Below are positions 6,649 through 14,821 of a stretch of DNA of 64,000 nucleotides, piece by piece. Position 1 is the first letter of the stretch. The number at the start of each line of letters is the position of its first letter. The DNA comes from Candidatus Kaistella beijingensis (GTDB taxonomy: Bacteria > Bacteroidota > Bacteroidia > Flavobacteriales > Weeksellaceae): positions 2,480,001-2,544,000 of the forward strand of contig NZ_CP071953.1 in NCBI RefSeq assembly GCF_020084865.1, written 5' to 3'. The notes under the pieces were generated by a model, which searched no databases, was not told the origin of the DNA, and worked only from the letters and a program-made list of their open reading frames with translations. The translations under genes and the position numbers were made by a program.

Positions 6649-8409
6649 TTAGTCGAATTTGATTTGATAAGGCATTTCCATCATTACGCCTCCCTGAAGT
6701 TTTGGATTGGTGATTTGTTCAAAAACTTTGTAGTTTTCTTTTCCTATTTTGTTTTTAATAAGACGTGCAGAAAGTTCGTCTTCTTCCATGTTTTTAAAGA
6801 ATTGCTCGAAAGGACTTACTTTTTTCGGGTAAGCCGCAACGTTGTACTCTTTCATTTTTGCTTTTTGGGCTGCGTAATTAATAGCATCGTTTAAACTTCC
6901 CAATTCGTCAACAAGTCCGAGTTGTTTTGCGCGGGTTCCGCTCCAAACTCTTCCGCCGCCGATTTCGTCAATTTGTTCGAAAGATTTTTTACGGTTTTGT
7001 GTCACGAAATAAACGAATCTTTTGTAAGTCTGTTCCACACTTCTCGTCATCATCGAAATTCCACCAGAAGTAACTCCGTTGATTGGGGAATACATGTTGG
7101 AATTGGCATTTGTTGTTACGGCATGTGAACTTAGACCATTTTTATTTGCAATTTCTTTAAAGTTGGGAATCATACCGAAAACTCCGATCGATCCGGTTAA
7201 AGTATTGGGTTCGGAGTAAATTTTATCAGCACCCATTGCGATGTAATAACCTCCGGAAGCGGCGTAGTCGCCGAAGGAAACAATCAAAGGTTTTTTCTTT
7301 TTCAGTTGTTGAAGCTCGAAAAGGATTTCATCCGAAGCATTTGCACTTCCGCCCGGAGAATTAATTCGGAAAACGACCGCTTTTACTTTATCGTTTTCAG
7401 TTAGTTTTTTAATTTCTTTCACAAAGTTTTCGGAATAAACAGCATCATAACCTTCACCATTGTAAATTGCTCCTGATGCGTATAAAACCGCAACCTGGTT
7501 GTCTTTTTTAACATTGTCTTCGCTGTAAGAACTGATGTATTTGATGAAAGAAATTTTGTTGAGCTTATCCTTTTCTTTAAGATTAAGTTTTGTTCTTATT
7601 AGATTGTCATATTCGGTTTTTTGAATCAGTTGATCGGCTAATTTGTGTTGCAAACTTAAATCTGGGATCATTCCATAAAGACTGTCAACAACAGTTCTAA
7701 ACTGTGCAGTATCGATTTTTCTTGAAGCAGCCATTTTTTCTGAAGTTCCTGACCATAAATCTTTAAGCATGGTTGAAATCTGCTCCTTGTTTTCAGGCGA
7801 CATGTCATCTCTTAAGAAAGGCTCCACTGCAGATTTATACTTTCCGTGACGGATGATCTGCATTCCGATCCCGTATTTGTTGATAAAGTTTTTCATGTAG
7901 AGAATCTCTGTGGATAGACCTTTCAATTCAATTCCACCTGCAGGATTCAGGAAATATTTATCGGCAACAGACCCTAGATAATAAGCAGGTTGAGAAACGT
8001 TATTTCCATACGCATACACAAATTTACCGCTCTTTTTGAAATCTTGTAAAGCAGCGCGAATATCGTCCAATTGTGTCATTCCGGCTCTCAAACCATCTGT
8101 TTCAATACTAATTCCTTTAATTTTATCATCTGATTTTGCTTTCTTAATAGCTTCAATCATATCGAAAATCAGAACGTTTTTTTCTTTTTCTGCGTTGAAT
8201 GAAAACATTTCCGGGCTGTCTTCGGAAGGACTGTCGATAATATTAGTATTAAAGTCTAAAGTGAGTACAGAATTATTCTTAACGTGAGCTTTTTCGCTGC
8301 CACTTAAAGCGCTGGCTGCAATCATCATCAACAATGCCAAAATGCCAATTGCGATCACAATCATAATTGCGACTATATTTGCAATAACATTTTTAAAAAA
8401 ACTTTTCAT
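6649..8409 (-). CDS. sppA: Signal peptide peptidase SppA, 67K type
   Basis: SppA is an inner-membrane serine protease that degrades signal peptides left after export. The 586-aa protein has one N-terminal membrane helix (about residues 8-33) and two tandem SppA domains. The expected catalytic dyad is present: lysine K192 in YKSAVEPFLRDDMS and serine S385 in DYAASGGYYIAMGAD. Length matches the long E. coli-type enzyme. It is divergent from folK with only 20 nt between start codons, so their promoters must overlap the coding regions or each other. Confidence 0.94.
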   Translation of the reverse strand: MKSFFKNVIANIVAIMIVIAIGILALLMMIAASALSGSEKAHVKNNSVLTLDFNTNIIDSPSEDSPEMFSFNAEKEKNVLIFDMIEAIKKAKSDDKIKGISIETDGLRAGMTQLDDIRAALQDFKKSGKFVYAYGNNVSQPAYYLGSVADKYFLNPAGGIELKGLSTEILYMKNFINKYGIGMQIIRHGKYKSAVEPFLRDDMSPENKEQISTMLKDLWSGTSEKMAASRKIDTAQFRTVVDSLYGMIPDLSLQHKLADQLIQKTEYDNLIRTKLNLKEKDKLNKISFIKYISSYSEDNVKKDNQVAVLYASGAIYNGEGYDAVYSENFVKEIKKLTENDKVKAVVFRINSPGGSANASDEILFELQQLKKKKPLIVSFGDYAASGGYYIAMGADKIYSEPNTLTGSIGVFGMIPNFKEIANKNGLSSHAVTTNANSNMYSPINGVTSGGISMMTRSVEQTYKRFVYFVTQNRKKSFEQIDEIGGGRVWSGTRAKQLGLVDELGSLNDAINYAAQKAKMKEYNVAAYPKKVSPFEQFFKNMEEDELSARLIKNKIGKENYKVFEQITNPKLQGGVMMEMPYQIKFD

Positions 8410-8429
8410 AAATTTTATAATTTGGGGAT

Positions 8430-8852
8430 ATGTCGCAACATTTGGTCACTTTGTTACTTGGCAGTAATTTGGGAGATAGAGAAAAAAATATTGAAACTGC
8501 ATTAAAACGGATAGAAAGCAGCGTTGGTGAAATTATAGAAAAAACTGAAATTTTGTACACAGCGCCCGTAGAATTTGTCAGTAATAATATTTTTTGTAAT
8601 ATTGCATTACTTTTAAAAACACAATTTTCGCCTATACATATTTTGAATTCTATAAAGAAAATCGAGTATGATATGGGGAGAACAAAAGATACATTGATTT
8701 CAAATTCATATTCAGACAGGAGTATCGATATAGATATTGTTCTGTTTGGAGGCGTGCATTTTGTCTCAGAAAGGCTACAAATACCGCATTTTAAGCATTT
8801 GTATAATCGAGAATTTTCTAGAAAGTTGTTAGATCAACTAACAAAACATTAA
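8430..8852 (+). CDS. folK: 2-amino-4-hydroxy-6-hydroxymethyldihydropteridine pyrophosphokinase
   Basis: FolK transfers pyrophosphate from ATP to 6-hydroxymethyl-7,8-dihydropterin in folate synthesis. The 140-aa protein has the start motif LLLGSNLGDREKNI, the signature SDRSIDIDIVLFGG with the metal-binding DxD (near residues 100-102), and IPH near residue 118. It is slightly shorter than E. coli HPPK (159 aa) but retains the core. It is followed 10 nt later by an OmpA-family gene, with which it could be co-transcribed. Confidence 0.92.
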   Translation: MSQHLVTLLLGSNLGDREKNIETALKRIESSVGEIIEKTEILYTAPVEFVSNNIFCNIALLLKTQFSPIHILNSIKKIEYDMGRTKDTLISNSYSDRSIDIDIVLFGGVHFVSERLQIPHFKHLYNREFSRKLLDQLTKH

Positions 8853-8862
8853 AAACAATAAT

Positions 8863-10350
8863 ATGAAATTAAATTTATTATTAACACTGGCTTTGCCGAT
8901 TGTATTCTATGCCCAAAGCAACACATCTGCTGGGAATACGAGCGATTATCCAAATGCCTACTCTAGTGGTTCTGCAAATGTGCATCCTTTTAACAATTCT
9001 TCAAGGATGTTTCGTGACTGGTCGGTTTCTGTTGGAGGTGGTGGAGCATTTCTACAATCTGCAGATGTTAATTCTTTCTACGACGGCAAAGTTAATTTTG
9101 GATGGAATGGATATGTAAGCTTGGACAAGCAGATTTCCCATACTTTCGGAATGAGCCTACAGTACATGATGGGTAAAACCAATCAAAAAGCGATGTTACC
9201 CGGAGCTCTAGGAGTTGCGGCAGGTGTTGCAACTGCGTGGACAAAATTCCACCAAGTTTCTATTTTGGGGGATGTTAATTTTTCAAACTTACTTCGAAGA
9301 GTAGACAATCACTCACCTTACAGATGGGCGCTACATGGTTATGGTGGTGTTGGTTTTGTAGGGTATAATACGCTATTGCTGGATAACGATATGTCTAGAT
9401 GGAATAATTCCCCTAGAAGGATTCCCATTGAAATTGACCAGAAGTTAGGTCTTGATACCTTTTTCTACCAAGTAGGAACAGGGGTTAAGTACAATGCATC
9501 TAAACTGATCGACGTAGAGTTACGAGCGATGTATTACATCACTGGAGATGACTCTTTCGACGGCGGTGGTTGGACACCGGTAGCTATACCTCCGTATAAT
9601 GCTATTACAGCAGGACGTTCTGATAACTATTTTACAGTTAATTTAGGTCTTACCTTTAAATTAGGAAAACATGATACGCATTTGTCATGGTATGACCCAT
9701 TGCAAGATGTTTACGGAAGAACAAATGCCTTGGAGAGTACACCAAATGAATTTGTAGTATGTGAAAAAGGCGATAACGATAATGATGGCGTTTGTGACGA
9801 TTGGGATAGACAACTTGATACTCCTGCAGGTGCAAGAGTTGACGGTGCAGGTGTTGCTTTGGATATGGACTTGGACGGTGTTATCGATCTTTACGATAAA
9901 TGCGTCACAGTTCCAGGACCAGTTGAAAATAATGGTTGCCCAACAACAAGCTCACCGGTGGTAACGCAAAACTCAACGTCAGCAATTGATGAAGTAAATA
10001 AGTTTTTTGAGGGAATTGAATTTGAACTTAATAGTGATAAAATCAGAACGAAATCTTTTGATAAACTAAATCAAGCGGCTGAAGTCATCAAATCTTTAGA
10101 TGCAAACAGCAAATTTTTGGTCATTGGTGCAACTGATACCAGAGGCTCTGCCGATCTAAACCAAAAATTATCACAAAGAAGAGCCGATGCGGTAGTTAAT
10201 TACTTAGTTGGCAAAGGAGTTAACTCATCTGTATTGACCGCGGAAGGAAGAGGCAAAACTGACCTTAAGTATCCTGAATGCGATCCTGCTACAAAATGTC
10301 CTGAATGGAAAAACGAGGCAAACAGAAGAGTATATTTCGCTCAAAAATAA
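8863..10350 (+). CDS. OmpA-family outer membrane protein with TSP3 repeats (paralogue 1)
   Basis: This 495-aa protein has a signal peptide (about residues 1-17, ending FYAQ), an N-terminal beta-barrel-like region to about residue 270, a linker with calcium-type thrombospondin-3 repeats (DNDNDGVCDDWD, DMDLDGVIDLYDKC), and a C-terminal OmpA peptidoglycan-binding domain with GATDTRGSADLNQKLSQRRA. It should sit in the outer membrane and tether it to peptidoglycan. The next gene is a close paralogue. The linker and C-terminal tail are much more similar between the two than the barrels. Confidence 0.9.
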   Translation: MKLNLLLTLALPIVFYAQSNTSAGNTSDYPNAYSSGSANVHPFNNSSRMFRDWSVSVGGGGAFLQSADVNSFYDGKVNFGWNGYVSLDKQISHTFGMSLQYMMGKTNQKAMLPGALGVAAGVATAWTKFHQVSILGDVNFSNLLRRVDNHSPYRWALHGYGGVGFVGYNTLLLDNDMSRWNNSPRRIPIEIDQKLGLDTFFYQVGTGVKYNASKLIDVELRAMYYITGDDSFDGGGWTPVAIPPYNAITAGRSDNYFTVNLGLTFKLGKHDTHLSWYDPLQDVYGRTNALESTPNEFVVCEKGDNDNDGVCDDWDRQLDTPAGARVDGAGVALDMDLDGVIDLYDKCVTVPGPVENNGCPTTSSPVVTQNSTSAIDEVNKFFEGIEFELNSDKIRTKSFDKLNQAAEVIKSLDANSKFLVIGATDTRGSADLNQKLSQRRADAVVNYLVGKGVNSSVLTAEGRGKTDLKYPECDPATKCPEWKNEANRRVYFAQK

Positions 10351-10384
10351 TAACATCATTTTTAAACTTAAAAACAAAAATTTT

Positions 10385-11830
10385 ATGAAACTAAATTTAA
10401 CAAGCGTTGCATTGGCTCTAGTTTTACCTACAGCTGTTTTTGCACAAGATTCTGTTGCGGTTTCAACTGGAAATTATCCAAATGCATATACTTCTGGTTC
10501 TGCAAACGTATCTCCTTTTACACAAGCTTCGAAGAGATTTAACGATTGGGCAATCTCTGCAGGAGCAGGTATTCCGTTGATGCAGTCATCAGATTTAACT
10601 TCAATCAAGGGATTTGGAGCAGGTAAGAATTTATACGGGTGGTCTGCTTATTTAAGCGTTGATAAAGCTATTACTCATGCTTTCGGATTAAAATTGCAGT
10701 ATGATAAAGGTGAATCAAGACAAGGGTTTGTAAATACAAAAGATCATGTTGCATCTCCAACAGGTGATGGGGCAAGAACTCAATATGATGCAATCTCATT
10801 ATTAGGAGATATCAATTTTTCTAACCTTTTGAGAAGAGTAGATAATCACTCTCCATTTAGATGGGCTCTTCACGGTTATGCCGGAGTAGGTTCATTATCA
10901 TATAGGGCATATAGACAAGATGCAGGTGCAGCTTATAATCAGCAACTAATTACAGAAGTAAAACCATTTAAATTGGGAAGTCTTTTCGCACAAGCTGGTG
11001 CCGGTCTGAAGTATAGAGCTACAAAATCTATTGACTTAGAAGGAAGAATGATGTACATTGTTACAGGAGATGAAGATTTTGATGGTGCAGGTGGAAGGTC
11101 TTACAATGGAATCGTCAACGACAACCCATCGGATAACTTAATCAACGTTACCTTGGGAGCTACCTTAAATTTAGGAAAACACGAATCACACCTTTTCTGG
11201 CATGACCCGCTACAGGAAATCTATTACAAGTTAGATGTCTTGGCTGACAAAAACCAGGATGTTGAAGTTTGTAAAAAAGGAGATGCTGATAACGACGGCG
11301 TTTGTGATGATTGGGATAGACAACTTGATACTCCAGCAGGTGCAAGAGTTGATGGTGCAGGTGTAGCTCTAGATACAGACTTAGATGGCGTAATCGATCT
11401 TTATGATAAATGTACTACCGTTCCAGGACCAGTTGAAAATAACGGTTGTCCTACAACTTCTTCTTCAACAGTTTCTGATAACACAAGAACTTTGGAAGGA
11501 ATTGAGTTTGACTTGAATTCAGACAAAATTCTTCCATCAAATACTCCTATCTTAAATAACGCTGTAAATTATATTAACTCTTCAAGTGGTTCTTACAACG
11601 TAATTGGCGCAACAGATACAAGAGCTTCTGACGCTTATAACCAAAAATTGTCCGAAAGAAGAGCAAACAATGTAAAAAGTTATTTAATCCAGAATGGTGT
11701 AGAAGCAGGTAAATTAAACGCAATTGGTAGAGGTGAAAAAGACCTTAAATATCCAGAGTGTGAACCAGCTACAAAATGTCCTGAATGGAAAAACAGAGCA
11801 AACAGAAGAGTTTACTTTGAAGCAAAATAA
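10385..11830 (+). CDS. OmpA-family outer membrane protein with TSP3 repeats (paralogue 2)
   Basis: At 481 aa it has the same architecture as the preceding gene: signal peptide ending VFAQD, a barrel with the shared segment LLRRVDNHSPFRWALHGYAG, TSP3 repeats (DADNDGVCDDWD, DTDLDGVIDLYDKC) and a C-terminal OmpA domain ending CPEWKNRANRRVYFEAK. The 34-nt gap has no terminator, so the two probably form one transcript closed by the hairpin at 11855-11880. It probably arose by tandem duplication. A structural porin/anchor role is inferred from the family. Confidence 0.9.
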   Translation: MKLNLTSVALALVLPTAVFAQDSVAVSTGNYPNAYTSGSANVSPFTQASKRFNDWAISAGAGIPLMQSSDLTSIKGFGAGKNLYGWSAYLSVDKAITHAFGLKLQYDKGESRQGFVNTKDHVASPTGDGARTQYDAISLLGDINFSNLLRRVDNHSPFRWALHGYAGVGSLSYRAYRQDAGAAYNQQLITEVKPFKLGSLFAQAGAGLKYRATKSIDLEGRMMYIVTGDEDFDGAGGRSYNGIVNDNPSDNLINVTLGATLNLGKHESHLFWHDPLQEIYYKLDVLADKNQDVEVCKKGDADNDGVCDDWDRQLDTPAGARVDGAGVALDTDLDGVIDLYDKCTTVPGPVENNGCPTTSSSTVSDNTRTLEGIEFDLNSDKILPSNTPILNNAVNYINSSSGSYNVIGATDTRASDAYNQKLSERRANNVKSYLIQNGVEAGKLNAIGRGEKDLKYPECEPATKCPEWKNRANRRVYFEAK

Positions 11831-11854
11831 TTTTTAAAAATTATTGATAAATAA

Positions 11855-11880
11855 AAGTCACGCACTGCGTGGCTTTTTTT
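11855..11880 (+). terminator. Terminator of the OmpA pair
   Basis: AAGTCACGC and GCGTGGCTT pair with one G-T wobble around a short ACT loop, followed by seven T. Confidence 0.8.
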
Positions 11881-11901
11881 GTTTGGTGGATTTAGATTCA
11901 G

Positions 11902-11910
11902 TAATTTTAC
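11902..11910 (+). promoter_or_regulatory. Start-proximal -7-like box of recQ
   Basis: TAATTTTAC ends only 3 nt before the ATG at 11914. A TTTG at 11878-11881 lies 20 nt upstream of it. If used, the transcript would begin at or near the start codon. The same arrangement precedes ribE, the HIT gene and the TlpA-like gene. Confidence 0.45.
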
Positions 11911-11913
11911 GAA

Positions 11914-13815
11914 ATGATTTCCCAGCAAGATTTTCAAAAGCTGAAGTTCGACACCCTAAAGCATTTTTGGGGATACGACTCTTTCCGTGATTCACAAGAG
12001 GAAATCATCAACTCAATTATTTCGGGAAAAGATGCTTTGGCTCTGCTTCCGACTGGTGGCGGAAAGTCTTTGTGTTACCAACTTCCAGCCCTCATTTTAA
12101 CAGGAACTTGTTTAGTGATTTCTCCTCTTTTGGCTTTAATGAAAGATCAGGTTTATCAACTCAAAAATAATGGAATTGAAGCAGAATATCTCTCTTCCGA
12201 ACTGGATAACTTTGATGCAGAAGTTATTTTTAACCGCTGCAAAGACGGACTTACAAAGCTTCTATACATCTCTCCGGAAAGATTAAAGAACCGGATCTTT
12301 CTTCAGAATTTGGAAGAAATTCAAATTTCTTTTATTGCGGTGGATGAGGCACATTGTATTTCTGAATGGGGACAAGATTTTAGACCGAGTTATCAAAATA
12401 TTAAAAACTTTAGAGCAAATTTTCAACATATCCCATGTTTGGCTTTAACGGCAACCGCTACTCTGAAAGTTCTCAACGAAATTCAATCAAAACTCAACCT
12501 AAGAAATCCTGAAATTTTTAAGCAAAGTTTCCGCAGAACAAACATTCATATTGTTGCTGACCAGATTTCTGATAAATATGAAAGGGTACTGAATTTGATG
12601 AAATACAACCGAAACTCTGGAATTATTTATGTACGGACAAGAAAAGAGTCCGAAGAATTGGTTCAATTTCTGCACCGAAATAAAATTGAAAATGTAGATT
12701 TTTTTCATGCAGGATTACCCGTAAAGGAAAAAAATCTGAAACAAAAACATTGGATTGAAAACGATAATCAGGTATTGGTTTCAACAAATGCTTTCGGAAT
12801 GGGAATCGATAAGGACAATGTTCGTCTTGTCGTACATTTTTCTCCGTCACAGTCCATAGAAAACTATTACCAGGAAATTGGGAGGGCAGGAAGAGACGGT
12901 GGCGAATCTTACACTTTTCTTCTTTGGAATAAACAGGAACTTGAAAATTTGGATCGAATTCTTAATAATCAAATTCCGTCAAAAACGGAGTTTAAAAATA
13001 TAGTTTCATATCTGTATTCTACCTTTCAGATTGCGGAAAACGATTTGCCGGAAGATGTTTTTCAACTCCATATCCAAAAAATTCAGAATTTCACAAAAAC
13101 TTCTTTGGCGAAAATCAGGAATGTGCTGACCTTTCTTCATAATCAGGAAATTATTTTTTTCAACAGTAATAAGTCGCTTTCATCATTGGAATTAAAAATT
13201 TCTCCGGAAGAGTTGGATTTGCTTTCCAAAAAAGATTCTTATTTTGTTGAAACTTTATTTCGGAACTTTCCAGGACTTACTTCTCACAAGATCATGTTCA
13301 GCGAGCAGACCTTAAGCAATAAAATCAATGTGGATCAACATGTGATCAAGGAGCGAATTAAAGAATTGCAGCAGAATAATTATTTGGAATATATTGATGG
13401 AGCACTTTCCAGCGTAAAGTTTCTGAAACATCGGGACGAGCGTTCAATTAATGGGAAATATTGGAGTCTTTTTGAACAGATTCAAAAAAATAAATTACGA
13501 AAGTGGGAAGAAATGAAGTTTTTCGTAGAAAATTCAGAGTTCTGCAAAATGAAGTTGATCCTTTCCTATTTCGGTGAAAAGAAGGTGAAAAGCTGCGGTA
13601 AATGCTCGGTTTGTGAGAAACAGAAAGAGAGCGTTTTTGGAAGAGATATCTCCGAAGAAATTCTTCAGGTTTTACGAAACAAACCTTCAAATGTTGAGGA
13701 AATATCCATCCGACTAAATTATTATGAGAAGGAAAATATCCTCGAAAACCTTATTTATCTTTTAGATGAAGGAAAAGTGAAAATGCTTAATTTCAGAACC
13801 TATACTGTTGCATGA
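11914..13815 (+). CDS. recQ: ATP-dependent DNA helicase RecQ family
   Basis: This 3'-5' superfamily 2 helicase acts in recombination and replication-fork repair. The 633-aa protein has Walker A LPTGGGKSLCYQLPA (K51), a DEAH box at residues 144-147 in VDEAHCISEWGQDFRPS, helicase motif VI QEIGRAGRDG, and a zinc-binding cluster near the C-terminus (SCGKCSVCEKQ). A final segment of about 60 residues may be a winged-helix/HRDC-like tail. Bacteroidota carry more than one RecQ, so the exact paralogue is uncertain. It is a single gene. Confidence 0.93.
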   Translation: MISQQDFQKLKFDTLKHFWGYDSFRDSQEEIINSIISGKDALALLPTGGGKSLCYQLPALILTGTCLVISPLLALMKDQVYQLKNNGIEAEYLSSELDNFDAEVIFNRCKDGLTKLLYISPERLKNRIFLQNLEEIQISFIAVDEAHCISEWGQDFRPSYQNIKNFRANFQHIPCLALTATATLKVLNEIQSKLNLRNPEIFKQSFRRTNIHIVADQISDKYERVLNLMKYNRNSGIIYVRTRKESEELVQFLHRNKIENVDFFHAGLPVKEKNLKQKHWIENDNQVLVSTNAFGMGIDKDNVRLVVHFSPSQSIENYYQEIGRAGRDGGESYTFLLWNKQELENLDRILNNQIPSKTEFKNIVSYLYSTFQIAENDLPEDVFQLHIQKIQNFTKTSLAKIRNVLTFLHNQEIIFFNSNKSLSSLELKISPEELDLLSKKDSYFVETLFRNFPGLTSHKIMFSEQTLSNKINVDQHVIKERIKELQQNNYLEYIDGALSSVKFLKHRDERSINGKYWSLFEQIQKNKLRKWEEMKFFVENSEFCKMKLILSYFGEKKVKSCGKCSVCEKQKESVFGRDISEEILQVLRNKPSNVEEISIRLNYYEKENILENLIYLLDEGKVKMLNFRTYTVA

Positions 13816-13867
13816 GTAATGAGCTATAAGCAACAAACAGTAAATTATCAATCATCAATTATAATTA
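13816..13867 (+). repeat. Degenerate micro-repeat between recQ and fmt
   Basis: The 52-nt spacer is built from gtaatgagctataagcaac- and atcaatcatcaatt-like units. It belongs to the micro-repeat family listed in the findings. Confidence 0.5.
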
Positions 13868-14821
13868 ATGAAGTCATTAAAAGTTGTGTTTTTCGGGACA
13901 CCAGAATTTGCTAAAACCTCGCTAGAAGCTATTCATCAATCACAACATCAAATTGTTGGTGTGGTAACCGTTGCAGATAAAGCAAGCGGTCGCGGACAGA
14001 GAATTCATGAATCCCCAGTAAAAACTTTTGCCGTAAAAAATAATCTTACCGTTTTTCAACCCGAAAAATTGAGAAATCCAGAGTTTTTGGATCAAGTCAA
14101 AAGTTTAAATGCAGACGTTTTTGTCGTAGTCGCTTTCCGGATGATGCCAAAAGTCTTATTTGAGATGCCAGAATTTGGAACTTTCAATCTTCATGCCTCA
14201 TTACTTCCAGACTATCGTGGTGCGGCTCCGATTAACTATGCGGTAATTAATGGCGAGACTAAAACTGGTGCAACAACATTCTTCATCAATGAAAAAATCG
14301 ACGAGGGAAATATTCTACTTCAGGAAGAAATTGAAATTTTACCAGATGAAAACGCGGGAGAACTTCACGACCGACTGATGCAAATGGGTGCGAAACTCGT
14401 GGTGAAAACTTTAGACGGACTTGCTGAAAACGCTATTCGGGAAAAACCGCAACCAATGGTTGAACATCCTAAAAATGCCTTTAAAATTTTTAAAAACGAC
14501 ACTAAAATCAACTGGAATCGTAATTCAGAAACCATTCACAATTTTATTCGCGGAATGTCGCCATATCCTTGTGCATTCACCATTTTAACAATAGGGAACG
14601 AGAAAAAATCGCTGAAAATCTACAGTGGGAAATTCGAGATTTCAAATCCTCAAAAATCACCGGGAACTTTAGAAATCGATAAAAATCATTTCAAAATTTT
14701 TACAAAAGATGGCTTTTACGAGCCGCAAGAACTGCAATTGGAAGGAAAAAAGAGAATGAATGTAAAAGATTTTTTAAATGGCTTTCGCAATTTTGATAAT
14801 ATTTCGATGGCCGAAAATTAA
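13868..14821 (+). CDS. fmt: Methionyl-tRNA formyltransferase
   Basis: Fmt formylates initiator Met-tRNA using 10-formyl-tetrahydrofolate. The 317-aa protein begins with VVFFGTPEFAKTSLE. The catalytic region holds NLHASLLPDYRGAAPINYAV (Asn, His and downstream Asp expected) near residue 110 and GATTFFINEKIDEG near residue 137; the C-terminal tRNA-binding domain follows. Its last 4 nt overlap the end of the converging T9SS cargo gene. Cytosolic. Confidence 0.95.
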   Translation: MKSLKVVFFGTPEFAKTSLEAIHQSQHQIVGVVTVADKASGRGQRIHESPVKTFAVKNNLTVFQPEKLRNPEFLDQVKSLNADVFVVVAFRMMPKVLFEMPEFGTFNLHASLLPDYRGAAPINYAVINGETKTGATTFFINEKIDEGNILLQEEIEILPDENAGELHDRLMQMGAKLVVKTLDGLAENAIREKPQPMVEHPKNAFKIFKNDTKINWNRNSETIHNFIRGMSPYPCAFTILTIGNEKKSLKIYSGKFEISNPQKSPGTLEIDKNHFKIFTKDGFYEPQELQLEGKKRMNVKDFLNGFRNFDNISMAEN

